Numbered from the stretch's first letter, positions 7,816 through 15,302 are shown. The stretch: 25,267 bases of DNA from an uncultured Roseiflexaceae bacterium (GCA_937988885.1 CALKHR010000192.1:1-25267), one strand, 5' to 3'. Program-made: numbers and translations. The notes: generated by a model from the letters alone, not told the origin.

Positions 7816-7980
7816 GCGCCTCGTCAACCCCAACGCCCGTCGCTATGGGCAAACAACGTCGTGCACAACGTGTGCGCGCTCGGACAGCGATGGCGCTGCG
7901 CGCCACAACGCGCGCACTTTACCCGCTGCTCCGCAGCGCATGGCTGCGCCGCTCTCACGCCTTGGCGATGACAAGGTGAC
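7816..7980. repeat. Structured dispersed repeat, copy 1
   Basis: This ~165-base segment recurs at 14231-14396. The core 7834-7954 matches 14249-14370 with about eight differences. It contains an outer stem GTGCGCGC (7872-7879) with GCGCGCAC (7910-7917), an inner stem TGGCGC (7891-7896) with GCGCCA (7900-7905), and a third, slightly imperfect stem near 7924-7940. It sits in the 800-base gap 7707-8505, which has no supported gene. No flanking target duplication or transposase is seen. Confidence 0.8.
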
Positions 7981-8005
7981 GGGCCAGACAAGGTGACAGG
8001 GTGAC
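7970..8005 (+). repeat. Short tandem GGTGAC repeats
   Basis: GACAAGGTGAC occurs at 7970-7980 and 7987-7997, followed by AGGGTGAC (7998-8005), directly after copy 1 of the structured repeat. Copy 2 keeps only a diverged form near 14383-14396. Confidence 0.6.
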
Positions 8006-8137
8006 CTGGTGAACACAACATCACGCAGACCACACAGCCAATCGCCACCGAGCGTGTACCTACACTATCACCCGCAACGTACGACAAGGCATAACCACGG
8101 GCGCATCACATCAAATGAGGTTGCCTTCCACTTCGGA

Positions 8138-8248
8138 GACCAGGGGCGATAAGCTCCTGGTCGGGGTTTTCAAAGGGCCGCGACCGACCCTTTGGGCTTG
8201 CGCAGCAGCCGACCTGTACGCGAGTACTCGCCTGTTCGCCGAATGGCG
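8138..8248. other. Hairpin cluster, possible structured RNA
   Basis: Four stem-loops lie in about 110 bases. The first is GACCAGGGGC/GCTCCTGGTC with loop GATAA (8138-8162), followed by GGGGTTTT as in a terminator. The second is CAAAGGG/CCCTTTG (8171-8194). The third is a perfect 12-base palindrome GCGAGTACTCGC (8220-8231). The fourth is CGCC-GAAT-GGCG (8237-8248). An open frame covers this stretch (8115-8405), but it ends in low-complexity Asn/Ser/Gly and has no ribosome site, so I read the region as non-coding. Confidence 0.45.
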
Positions 8249-8505
8249 CATCCCACGCTTTCGCAAAGAAGACTCATACATTTCAACATGCACAGTATGT
8301 TACCCACCTGGCATAGGTATGTCTTCCAACAAGCCTCTCAAACGAGAACCCAAAAGTAACGGCAACTCGAATGGGAACTCAAACAGCAACAGGAATGGAA
8401 ACTAATCGCCGATAAACTCCACATTCCTGTTGTTGAGTGCGCATTTGTGCTCAGTGCGCTCTGCTATGCTACACCTAAGTATTGGTACAACATAGCAGGG
8501 ATACA

Positions 8506-8942
8506 ATGAGCATCAACAAACCATGCTCGTACTGTGGCGCAATGATTCACGAGTCCGAAGCGGCGTGCCAATCCTGTAGCCGCAATCTCAGCACACCCGC
8601 CGCCACCAGGGCCACCATCACACCGTCGCCGAGCGAAGCAGCAAGCCCAGCCCCCGCCGTTGATGGACGGGCTTTGTTGCGCCAGGAATTGGCCCGATTG
8701 AGCCAACAGGGTTGGCACATCATCAGCCAAACCGAGACCACCGCACAACTCAAGCAACCCCGCCGATGGAGCACCGTGGGGTTGGTGTTGTTCGTGGTGA
8801 TCCCCGCCGTTCTCAGTTGCATATGATTCCCGATGGTTGCCGTCGCCATCATCGGCCTGATCATCGTGTTGGCCGAAAGAGCGAGAAGGTCGTGCTACTC
8901 GACGCCGATGAACTCGTACGGCGACAGACACGCCAGCGTTAA
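8506..8942 (+). pseudogene. Decayed zinc-ribbon membrane protein gene
   Basis: An ATG at 8506 opens a frame with an N-terminal zinc ribbon CSYCG...CQSC, a Pro/Ala/Thr linker, a conserved-looking block (LARLSQQGWHIISQ) and one membrane segment. It meets TGA at 8824-8826. The same frame continues after the stop with a second membrane segment (VAVAIIGLIIVLA). Near 8872-8885 the likely sequence moves to another frame, reading SEKVVLLDADELVRRQTRQR before TAA at 8940-8942. One stop and one frameshift thus appear to have broken a protein of about 145 residues with a zinc ribbon, two membrane helices and a cytoplasmic tail. I cannot exclude a sequencing error or a genuinely short 106-residue product. 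TGGTACAAC-like sequence near 8483 may be a weak -10. The terminator at 8963 fits the longer form. Confidence 0.6.
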
Positions 8943-8962
8943 CCTGAAGCCCGCAGCCCGCA

Positions 8963-8995
8963 AGCCCGCACAACCTCGTGTTGTGCGGGCTGGTT
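8963..8995 (+). terminator. Intrinsic terminator (twin of 10155-10198)
   Basis: Perfect 12-bp stem AGCCCGCACAAC/GTTGTGCGGGCT with loop CTCGT, followed by GGTTT. It is 21 bases after the end of the decayed zinc-ribbon gene. The same hairpin core recurs after the SH3b gene. Confidence 0.8.
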
Positions 8996-9246
8996 TATGG
9001 ATCATTTTTTAGGGTTTTTAAACTGTGACAAGCTAAAAAACAAATTTTAATAGTGTTTTATTGCTCGGTATTGAAATGAGAGAATTACTATGTTTTTGAG
9101 TAGGATTGTGTGATGTTTTGGTTACATCGTGTTGATAAGATGTTTTTACGCAAGGATTCAATTATTTATTTGTGGTTATTCTATTTTTATAAGAAAACAT
9201 TTCACTTGTGGGTGTAATGTGCGTTGGAGTGAATGAGGAGGATGAA

Positions 9247-10119
9247 ATGGCGCGTCGTAAAAGCTCAAAAAGTGGCAATGCAGGCGCAGGAGCCGCACTC
9301 ATTCTGCTGCTTGGGGTGTTCTTTAGCTGTGCTGTCCTGCTGCTGCAACTGCTCGTCAAACTCGGTACGTGGTACATCAACGCGTGGAAGGGTGCGGATC
9401 AGCGTGGCCGAACGCTTTTGGGTGGTGGCTTAGCGGTTGTGATGATCTCGATGTGCGCGATCGGCTCTGCTGGCTCTCCAAGAACAACGCGCTCCACGTT
9501 TTCATCGGGGCAGGCCATAGCTGCGATGCCGAGCAATAACCAGCCAGTAGAGCATAGTGTGCTAGCATCCGCTACGCCTTCGCCAACGATGCAAGCCACC
9601 GCAACTCCGCGACCTCCCACAGCCACCGCGTTGCCGCCGACGCTCACCCCCACTCCGGCGCCACCCGTCGGGCAGGTCGTTAAGAGCGGCAATATGCGCT
9701 CGGCGCCAAAGATCACAAACGACAATATTGTTGGTGAGCTTTGCGCCGATGATCAACTTGAGTACGTATCGCGCCAGGAGATCGATGATGATCTGTGGTA
9801 TTTAGTGCGCGTCACTGGTCGCTCGGCGAACTGTGGCGGAAACGCTGTCGAAGTTGGCACGCAAGGCTGGGTGAACACGATTTTAGTGTCGAAGCCTTCG
9901 TATTCGATTGAGTCCTATGCGGCGCTCGCGCGCATCAAGCTGCCACCAAAGATCATCAGCCCGACCGCGACGCCCAAGCCACGCCCTGCCATTGCTCCAG
10001 CGAGTCCAGGTTCCGGTGAGCGGATCGGGGCGATGTGTCGCGATGGTACGCGCTCCAATGCCACTGGTCGTGGCGCTTGTTCTCACCACGGCGGCGTAGC
10101 CTACTGGCTGCATCGTTAG
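9247..10119 (+). CDS. Membrane-anchored SH3b-domain protein with C-terminal cysteine motif
   Basis: 290 residues. A basic N-terminus precedes two membrane helices (about 15-38 and 58-75). A Thr/Pro-rich linker (105-141) leads to a bacterial SH3-like domain (about 143-216: NMRSAPKITNDNIVGEL ... GTQGWVN). A second Pro-rich linker ends in CRDGTRSNATGRGACSHHGG (264-283), a motif of the DUF3761 type. The domains beyond the linker probably lie outside the membrane and bind wall or matrix material; this is inference. The frame could begin at 9208, but AGGAGG at 9236-9241, five bases before the ATG at 9247, fixes the start. The promoter region is very AT-rich (8992-9235) and no clear box was chosen. 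Confidence 0.75.
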   Translation: MARRKSSKSGNAGAGAALILLLGVFFSCAVLLLQLLVKLGTWYINAWKGADQRGRTLLGGGLAVVMISMCAIGSAGSPRTTRSTFSSGQAIAAMPSNNQPVEHSVLASATPSPTMQATATPRPPTATALPPTLTPTPAPPVGQVVKSGNMRSAPKITNDNIVGELCADDQLEYVSRQEIDDDLWYLVRVTGRSANCGGNAVEVGTQGWVNTILVSKPSYSIESYAALARIKLPPKIISPTATPKPRPAIAPASPGSGERIGAMCRDGTRSNATGRGACSHHGGVAYWLHR

Positions 10120-10154
10120 CGTGTATCGCATCTGATCGGCCCGCAAGCCCGCAA

Positions 10155-10198
10155 CCCGCAGCCCGCACAGCCTCGTGTTGTGCGGGCTGCGGGCTGAT
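10155..10198 (+). terminator. Intrinsic terminator after the SH3b gene
   Basis: A 17-pair stem, CCCGCAGCCCGCACAGC with GTTGTGCGGGCTGCGGG (one G-T pair), has loop CTCGT and ends near GATTT. It shares its core and loop with 8963-8991. The remaining gap 10199-10386 shows no gene. Confidence 0.8.
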
Positions 10199-10386
10199 TT
10201 GTGCGTGCCACACTGTCGTAGTTACCTGGAGATTCCTCACCGCCGCCACGGCTGGCACTCCAAAGCCCGGAGCATGATCACGGGCGTTGCCCTGCGGTTG
10301 CACCTTCTTCCCAAAACACCACCAACCCACCGTGCACACAGACAGGCATTCGCGCACGATCTGCTAGCCGCCATCAAAACTCCCTC

Positions 10387-10414
10387 TTGACAAGCGCTGG
10401 CTTTCTTTTATAAT
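10387..10414 (+). promoter_or_regulatory. Promoter of the TetR operon
   Basis: Consensus TTGACA (10387-10392) and TATAAT (10409-10414) with 16 bases between. The start is expected near 10421, inside the operator palindrome. Confidence 0.85.
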
Positions 10415-10432
10415 GAATGTACGTTCATTCAT
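10413..10432 (+). promoter_or_regulatory. TetR-type operator palindrome
   Basis: A 20-base palindrome, ATGAATGTAC / GTTCATTCAT, has a single mismatched pair around a central ACGT. It overlaps the end of the -10 and the start point, 13 bases before the TetR ATG. This is the position expected for autorepression. Confidence 0.75.
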
Positions 10433-10444
10433 AAAAGGAGTGCT

Positions 10445-11038
10445 ATGTCGCCGCGCAGCCAATCGCAGAACGAACAGTTGCGGGAACTCAGCCGCGCCAA
10501 GATCCTCGAAACCGCGCTCGAACTGTTCGCGCAACAGGGCTTTGAGGCCACATCGGTGCGGCAGATCGCGCAGACCGCCGGAGTGGCGCAGGGCTTACTG
10601 TACAACTATTTCGCCAGTAAAGAGGAACTGCTCGCCACCATCGTGCAGCAGAGTATGGACGATGTGCGGAGCACATTCGCGGCAGCCGAGCAGGGCGCCG
10701 ATCCGGGTGAGCAGATCGAGCAGTTGATCCGCGCCGCGTTCGCCACGGTGCGCCGGAACCAGATGTTCTGGAAGTTACAGTACAGCGTGCGGATGCAGCA
10801 CACCACTGTCGCTAGCCTTGGCGAGGCGTTGTGCGAAAGTATGGGCGAGATTCTGGCCACTATCGAGAGTTATTTTCGTGCGGCGGGGCTTGCGCAGCCC
10901 GAGATCGAGGCGATGATGCTGTTCGGCCTGATCGACGGCATTTCGCAGCACTACGTCCTCGCTCCCGACACTTACCCGCTCGATGCGGTGTGTGAGGCGT
11001 TGGTGGCGCGCTATCGGGCTATGATCGCCGCAACGTGA
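10445..11038 (+). CDS. TetR/AcrR-family transcriptional regulator
   Basis: 197 residues. The N-terminal helix-turn-helix (about 17-65: RAKILETALELFAQQG, then SVRQIAQTAGVAQGLLYNYF and SKEELL) matches TetR-family repressors closely. The rest is an all-helical ligand-binding and dimerisation domain with no conserved ligand pocket readable by eye. AAAGGAG precedes the ATG. The operator at 10413-10432 predicts repression of itself and of the downstream hydrolase, whose ATG is 18 bases beyond the TetR stop. The inducer may therefore be a substrate of that hydrolase, which is an inference. Confidence 0.9.
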   Translation: MSPRSQSQNEQLRELSRAKILETALELFAQQGFEATSVRQIAQTAGVAQGLLYNYFASKEELLATIVQQSMDDVRSTFAAAEQGADPGEQIEQLIRAAFATVRRNQMFWKLQYSVRMQHTTVASLGEALCESMGEILATIESYFRAAGLAQPEIEAMMLFGLIDGISQHYVLAPDTYPLDAVCEALVARYRAMIAAT

Positions 11039-11055
11039 AAAATGAGGAGGAACAG

Positions 11056-11934
11056 ATGCAACCGACCTGGCTCGACCGCGCAGCCTATCCCTTCCAGTCG
11101 CGCTATCTCGACCTGGAGATGGGGCGCTTACACTATGTTGATGAGGGCCAAGGCCCGCCGATCGTGTTTGTTCACGGCACGCCGACTTGGTCGTTCGAGT
11201 ACCGCACGCTGATCGCGCATTTCTCCAAGACACACCGCTGCATCGCGCTCGATCATATCGGGTTTGGGCTTTCGGATAAGCCGCGCGAGTGGGGATACCG
11301 CCCCGCCGACCATGCGCGCAACCTGGCGGCGCTGATCGAGCACTTGGGTTTGGGCGAGTTTACGCTGGTCGTGCACGATTTCGGCGGCCCGATCGGCCTG
11401 AGCTACGCGATCGAGCATCCGGAGCAGATCGAGCGATTGGTGATCTTCAACACCTGGATGTGGTCGCTGGCCGATAACAAACAGGTGCAGAGCGCCAGCA
11501 AGTTGGTGAACGGCCCGCTCGGCGCGTTCCTCTACAAGCGGCTGAACGCCTCGCCGCGCTGGCTGCTCAAGATGGTGTGGGCCAACAAGGCCACGCTGAC
11601 CCCGGAGGTGCATCGCGCCTATACCTCGGTGCATACCACGCCAGAGGAGCGCCAGGGCATGTACCAGTTAGCGCGCGAACTGCTCGGCTCGTCGGAGTGG
11701 TACGACAGCCTGTGGGAGCGGCGCGAACGCCTGGCCGATATCCCGACGCTGCTGCTGTGGGGCCAGCGCGATGCGACGTTTGGTGCCGTGCTGGAGCGCT
11801 GGCGGACTGCGTTGCCTCAGGCGCAGGTGGTGGCCTTCCCCAACGCTGGTCACTTTGTGATGGAGGAAGAACCCTCGGTGGCGCAGCATATCGAGGCGTT
11901 TTTTGCGCAGTCAGTGGTGTTGGCGGGTTCATAA
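11056..11934 (+). CDS. Alpha/beta-fold hydrolase, haloalkane-dehalogenase-like
   Basis: 292 residues with the epoxide-hydrolase/haloalkane-dehalogenase arrangement. The oxyanion motif is HGTPTW (40-45). The nucleophile elbow VHDFGGPIG has Asp108, then come GQRDATFG with candidate acid Asp239 and GHFVMEEEP with His266. An Asp nucleophile is typical of dehalogenases and epoxide hydrolases, not esterases. True haloalkane dehalogenases carry Trp right after the nucleophile and often Asn in HGNP; here these are Phe109 and Thr42, so halide binding is doubtful. The substrate may be another ester-forming compound. AGGAGG five bases before the ATG at 11056 decides the start over the GTG at 11035 that overlaps the TetR stop. 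It is second in the TetR operon. Confidence 0.85.
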   Translation: MQPTWLDRAAYPFQSRYLDLEMGRLHYVDEGQGPPIVFVHGTPTWSFEYRTLIAHFSKTHRCIALDHIGFGLSDKPREWGYRPADHARNLAALIEHLGLGEFTLVVHDFGGPIGLSYAIEHPEQIERLVIFNTWMWSLADNKQVQSASKLVNGPLGAFLYKRLNASPRWLLKMVWANKATLTPEVHRAYTSVHTTPEERQGMYQLARELLGSSEWYDSLWERRERLADIPTLLLWGQRDATFGAVLERWRTALPQAQVVAFPNAGHFVMEEEPSVAQHIEAFFAQSVVLAGS

Positions 11935-11964
11935 GGCAATCCAGCGTAGTATGGAGGTATAACC

Positions 11965-12522
11965 GTGCTCACACTTCAGCATGGCTCCTACACCATCATC
12001 ATTGAGGACGAGTCGCCTTTGTTGGCTGCGCCCCAGGTGGACCGTCCAACCGCCAACCTGATTCATCGCCTTGATGATGGGGAGGCTTTCTGGACGCAGC
12101 ATCGGGTCACGTGTCGCGTGGACGGGCGGCCCGATCACGCTTGCCTACTACGAACGTCGCGTGGCTCAACGAGCACGGTTCACGCGCACTCAGGCATCGT
12201 GCATGAGGAGCGTTGTGTTGTTGCGGTGAGTTCGTTGGTGGTGGCGCTGCGTTTACCGGATTTGGCTTTGTTGTGGGTTACAGAGGCTGATCCCTCAGCG
12301 TGTTTTGGTGTTTACCATAGCGCTTCACACGCTAGCTATCTCTCACATGGCGAGCTAGAAGTGGCTCGAATTAGGTATGATGGTGCTATCGTTTGGAGTT
12401 GTGGCGGACCCGATATATTCTCGAACGGTTTTACGCTATCTGATAGCTTTGCTGAGGTGATCGACTTCAACAATGATGTCTATCGTATCGATCTTGCCAC
12501 TGGTCATATGACCCTGTTGTAA
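11965..12522 (+). CDS. Hypothetical protein, 185 residues
   Basis: No family recognised. It begins with GTG, supported by GGAGG seven bases upstream. The protein is soluble and beta-rich, without signal peptide. Its C-terminal third, including IRYDGAIVWSCGG and AEVIDFNNDVYRIDLATG, reads like short beta-propeller-type blades. It lies 30 bases after the hydrolase and before the operon's only clear terminator, so it is probably the third gene of the TetR unit. Its codon use looks less GC-biased towards its 3' end. Stand-alone proteins of this size and style are sometimes immunity proteins, but no toxin is visible here. Confidence 0.65.
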   Translation: MLTLQHGSYTIIIEDESPLLAAPQVDRPTANLIHRLDDGEAFWTQHRVTCRVDGRPDHACLLRTSRGSTSTVHAHSGIVHEERCVVAVSSLVVALRLPDLALLWVTEADPSACFGVYHSASHASYLSHGELEVARIRYDGAIVWSCGGPDIFSNGFTLSDSFAEVIDFNNDVYRIDLATGHMTLL

Positions 12523-12555
12523 CATTCCTACTTCACCAAATCTCGACTGTTTTCG

Positions 12556-12599
12556 AAGCGATTAAGCCGTTTGATAGGCTTGGTCGCTTTTTACTTTTG
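12556..12599 (+). terminator. Terminator of the TetR operon
   Basis: 13-pair stem AAGCGATTAAGCC/GGCTTGGTCGCTT (two G-T pairs) with an 8-base loop, followed by TTTACTTTT. It lies 33 bases after the stop at 12522. Confidence 0.85.
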
Positions 12600-12725
12600 A
12601 TGTTATCTGATGGATGCATGTCCATCGATATGAGCGTTTATTGTGGATTGAAAATGTATTAGAGGGAAAATAAATTCAATAATGGGAGATTCAACTACTT
12701 TCATAACAAAAAATATCTCAAATCC

Positions 12726-12734
12726 TGGTATAAT
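12726..12734 (+). promoter_or_regulatory. Extended -10 TGGTATAAT
   Basis: A perfect TGnTATAAT lies 40 bases before the ATG at 12775. It lies inside the longer open frame that starts at 12682 and so argues that translation begins at 12775. Confidence 0.65.
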
Positions 12735-12774
12735 AGGAACATTGAGAAGCCATTCACAATGTAAGGTGAAAGCT

Positions 12775-13191
12775 ATGAACGATACCTTCCTCGGCGTATG
12801 GCTCCTGATCCCCGAACTCTCGCTCTATCAATTTGGCGAGCCACCTGTAAGTGGTCGTTACGAGATAACGGCTAACGATGATCAGATCACCTTCGCGGTG
12901 AGTTGGACAGCGACCGAGGGCGGCCCCGAGCTCTCAACGGCGTTCGGCGGCCATCCCGACGGGCGACCCATCGCGCTGCCTGTGGCTGCCGGAGCGACCG
13001 CACCCGATACCTTTACCATCACACGGATCGATCACCAAACGCTCGATAGCGAGGCGCTGATGAACGGGCAATCGGTAAGCTATGCGCGGCGGCGTGTCTC
13101 CAACGATGGCACACTGTTGAGCGTGGTGCAGGAAGCGCACTTGCCCGATGGCCGCGTTATGCGGAATTTCCAAGTGTATCGGCGTGCGTGA
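12775..13191 (+). CDS. Small lipocalin-like hypothetical protein
   Basis: 138 residues from the chosen start. The N-terminal pattern LGVWLLIPELSLYQFGEPPVSGRYEI, followed by alternating strands (QITFAVSWTATEGG ... TFTITRID ... VSYARRRVSNDGTLLSVVQEA), resembles a small antiparallel barrel of the lipocalin/calycin style. That reading is structural intuition, not a family match. There is no signal peptide, so it is probably cytoplasmic. AAGGTG lies six bases before the ATG. The frame is open back to 12682, but the promoter at 12726 falls inside that extension. A 14-bp terminator follows. It appears to be a single-gene unit. Confidence 0.7.
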   Translation: MNDTFLGVWLLIPELSLYQFGEPPVSGRYEITANDDQITFAVSWTATEGGPELSTAFGGHPDGRPIALPVAAGATAPDTFTITRIDHQTLDSEALMNGQSVSYARRRVSNDGTLLSVVQEAHLPDGRVMRNFQVYRRA

Positions 13192-13227
13192 CGACATCAC
13201 ATCCAAATAATCGCTAGATACCGTTTA

Positions 13228-13271
13228 ACTGATGTGGATGCGCTGCTTGGTGCATCCACATCAGTGTTATT
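13228..13271 (+). terminator. Intrinsic terminator
   Basis: Perfect 14-bp stem ACTGATGTGGATGC/GCATCCACATCAGT with a 10-base loop, then GTTATT. It follows the gene ending at 13191. The rest of the gap to 13492 has no gene; TTTTTT at 13437-13442 and a TCCA/TGGA-flanked motif (13413-13433) are the only marks. Confidence 0.8.
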
Positions 13272-13492
13272 GGTGAATGTAGTCGCGATCTCCAAGAGGA
13301 TCAGCGAGCGTGACACGTTTTGCTCATCTGACTCGTATCTTTAGTGATGAGTATGAAATAAAACGCGAGGCGCTGCTGAACGAGGGGTAAGCGTGGAAGT
13401 TGATAAGAATTGTCCATCTGTGTAATCTGTGGATACTTTTTTAATACCACATTGCAGTGAAACGCTGGGTCGTTAGCTGCTAGGAGTAGTTT

Positions 13493-14083
13493 ATGGCAAG
13501 CGATGTCACCATTCGCTGTCGCCCCCACGATCATATCGCGTTCCCATCGCTCTGCTGCTACTGCCTTGAGCCAGCGACCACCACACACGCTATGCTCGTA
13601 CGGGTGCGTAACATGCGTACCGATGCGCACACCAAGCTCTCCTTCGCATTCCCGGTCAAGGTGCCCTACTGCGAGACGCATAAACAACAAACGGAACTCT
13701 TTAGCCGCTACCGCCTGATTGCGATTATCACGCTGTCTGCTATTGCGATAGTGCTCGCAATTATTCTTGACATAATGTTCAGTCGTATCCTGCAGGTCAA
13801 TGGTCTCATGCTGTGGTGCGTCAACATCCTAAGTTGGGTGTTGCTTGGAGCGGGAGGCGTTGGCGTGTACCAACTGGGCCGCAAACTGCTTCAACGTCGC
13901 CACCCCACTCTAGCCGACTACTCGTACAGCGGCGGCTTAGGCGTCACGCCGAGCCTCAAGGTGGTTTACCCGCAGGGCGTGCCGCACGAGCCGCAGTTGT
14001 CGCTCACCTTCACGTTTCGCAACGACGACTTCGCGCGGTACATGGCAGCACTGCACAACACCGAGGCGCGCGCCATTAACTGA
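13493..14083 (+). CDS. Zinc-binding membrane protein, hypothetical
   Basis: 196 residues. The N-terminal domain has a likely zinc site, Cys21/Cys24 in LCCYC and Cys60/His63 in PYCETH. Two membrane helices follow (about 71-95 and 104-128), then a C-terminal soluble domain of about 70 residues with strands (SLTFTFRNDDFARYMAAL). This order of CxxC, CxxH, paired helices and beta tail is common in bacterial membrane proteins of unknown role. AGGAG six bases before the ATG supports the start. It is not operonic with either neighbour. The minus-strand frame covering its first half is a shadow. Confidence 0.7.
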   Translation: MASDVTIRCRPHDHIAFPSLCCYCLEPATTTHAMLVRVRNMRTDAHTKLSFAFPVKVPYCETHKQQTELFSRYRLIAIITLSAIAIVLAIILDIMFSRILQVNGLMLWCVNILSWVLLGAGGVGVYQLGRKLLQRRHPTLADYSYSGGLGVTPSLKVVYPQGVPHEPQLSLTFTFRNDDFARYMAALHNTEARAIN

Positions 14084-14230
14084 GCGTTTGGCGATAGACA
14101 GTTCGCACAGATAGTGGAGAGTAACGTAGCCTCGCTCGTGGCCACATCAAATCGCAATTGCAATCTAGCAGCGCTACCGCAGGCCATGCCGCCACATCAA
14201 CAGCGTGTGATATTTCTGCTGATGCAAAAG

Positions 14231-14396
14231 GCACCGCCTCGACAGCAGCGCCCGTCGCTATGGGTCAACAACGTCGTGCACAACGTGTGCGCGCTCGGAC
14301 AGTGATGGCGCTAACGCGCCACAACGCGCGCACGTTACGCGCTGCTCCGCAGCGCATAGCTGCGCCGCTCGCACATCGTGACGACTACACAGTGAC
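14231..14396. repeat. Structured dispersed repeat, copy 2
   Basis: Matches 7816-7980 in the same orientation. Stems are GTGCGCGC (14287-14294) with GCGCGCAC (14326-14333), TGGCGC (14306-14311) with GCGCCA (14316-14321), and GCGCTGC (14339-14345) with GCAGCGC (14349-14355). The inner loop is TAAC here and TGC in copy 1, while the arms are unchanged. It fills the centre of the 394-base gap 14084-14477, which has no supported gene. Confidence 0.8.
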
Positions 14397-14477
14397 AAGC
14401 AGGCCTAAGTTGCGTCATCTGTAGATATCCCTTTAGCACCTGCGTAGCAACTCACCAACATCCACCAATGCACAAGC

Positions 14478-15302
14478 CTACCGCTCATACTGCAAGTGCA
14501 CAGCATAATACCCATTCTGATGCTGCACTGCGATGGGCGCGCCGAACGTCTCGCTGAGATGCTCCGAGGTCAGCAGCGCTTCCTTCGGCCCGTGATGCGT
14601 GATCCTACCCTGCTGTAACAGCACCACCTGCTTGATCTCCGGGATAATCTCATCGACGTGGTGCGTCACCAAAATCACCGTCGTGCCCTCACGCGCGATC
14701 GAGCGCACCACCTGCATAAACTCGTAGCGGGCCACGATATCCAGCCCCGTGGTCGGCTCGTCGAGCACCAGCGCGCGCGGCTCGACCACCAACGCCCGCG
14801 CGATCAGCACCCGCCGCGCCTCGCCGGTGGACATCTGATCGAGTGTCTTGTTGGCCAAATGGCTCGCCCGCATGCGCGCCAGGGCGGCATCGGCCCGTTC
14901 GTGCATCTCGTCGCTGATCTCCTGGTGAAAGAACACGCCTTGGCTAGCGAAAAAGCCCGATACCACCGCCGTATGCCCGGTGATGCGGCCCATATCGTTG
15001 CCCTGCACAAAGCTGTGGTGCAGATCCGACGAGACGATACCGAGCAGCGAGCGCAACTCAAACACATTCCAGCGCTCCCGCCCGAACACGCGCACAGGCG
15101 GCGGCCCATCCTTATGCAGCACCGCATAATTGTGGAGCGTGAGCAACTTCATCAACGACGATTTCCCGGCACCGTTCGGCCCGACAATCGCGGTATGTTC
15201 GCCTTCGCGGATCGTAAGGTTGAGGTCGTCGAGGATACACTTCTGATTCTTCACCACGCTGGCGTGGGTGAGTTCAAGCACTGGCGGATTGGATGCCAAC
15301 AT
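14478..15302 (-). CDS. Solitary ABC ATPase, ModF/PhrA-like
   Basis: 274 residues, one nucleotide-binding domain. Walker A is GPNGAGKS (41-48). The signature is MSTGE (157-161) in place of LSGGQ. Walker B is ALVLDE (177-182), the D-loop is GLD, and the switch histidine is in LVTHH. The STGE form and the insert VRVFGRERWNVFELRSLLGIV recall the ModF/photorepair group of ATPases, which lack membrane partners. No permease gene is nearby, so a role outside classical transport is possible. The frame is open to 15443, but the ATG at 15302 has GGAAGGA about ten bases upstream and begins the conserved part. It is 94 bases downstream of the hydrolase gene on the same strand and may share its transcript. 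Confidence 0.85.
   Translation of the reverse strand: MLASNPPVLELTHASVVKNQKCILDDLNLTIREGEHTAIVGPNGAGKSSLMKLLTLHNYAVLHKDGPPPVRVFGRERWNVFELRSLLGIVSSDLHHSFVQGNDMGRITGHTAVVSGFFASQGVFFHQEISDEMHERADAALARMRASHLANKTLDQMSTGEARRVLIARALVVEPRALVLDEPTTGLDIVARYEFMQVVRSIAREGTTVILVTHHVDEIIPEIKQVVLLQQGRITHHGPKEALLTSEHLSETFGAPIAVQHQNGYYAVHLQYER

Noticed and set aside
7759..7996. Short frames across structured repeat copy 1, with similar peptides in copy 2
   Set aside because: The shared peptide only reflects the DNA repeat. The frames break differently in each copy and the stems explain conservation.
8115..8405. 96-codon frame over the hairpin cluster
   Set aside because: No ribosome site, a low-complexity Asn/Gly/Ser end, and a terminator-like hairpin inside it.
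11035..11055. GTG start of the hydrolase overlapping the TetR stop
   Set aside because: AGGAGG at 11045-11050 points to the ATG at 11056, where the family similarity also begins.
12682..12774. Longer N-terminus for the lipocalin-like protein
   Set aside because: The extended -10 at 12726-12734 lies inside it, and the ATG at 12775 has a good ribosome site.
13411..13446. TCCATCTGTG...CTGTGGA motif followed by T6, read as a terminator or riboswitch
   Set aside because: The true stem is only four pairs. The text resembles a common intergenic motif I recall from other genomes, and no function is supported.
13301..13690. Minus-strand 129-codon frame
   Set aside because: Overlaps the start of the zinc-binding membrane gene, has no ribosome site and no family character.
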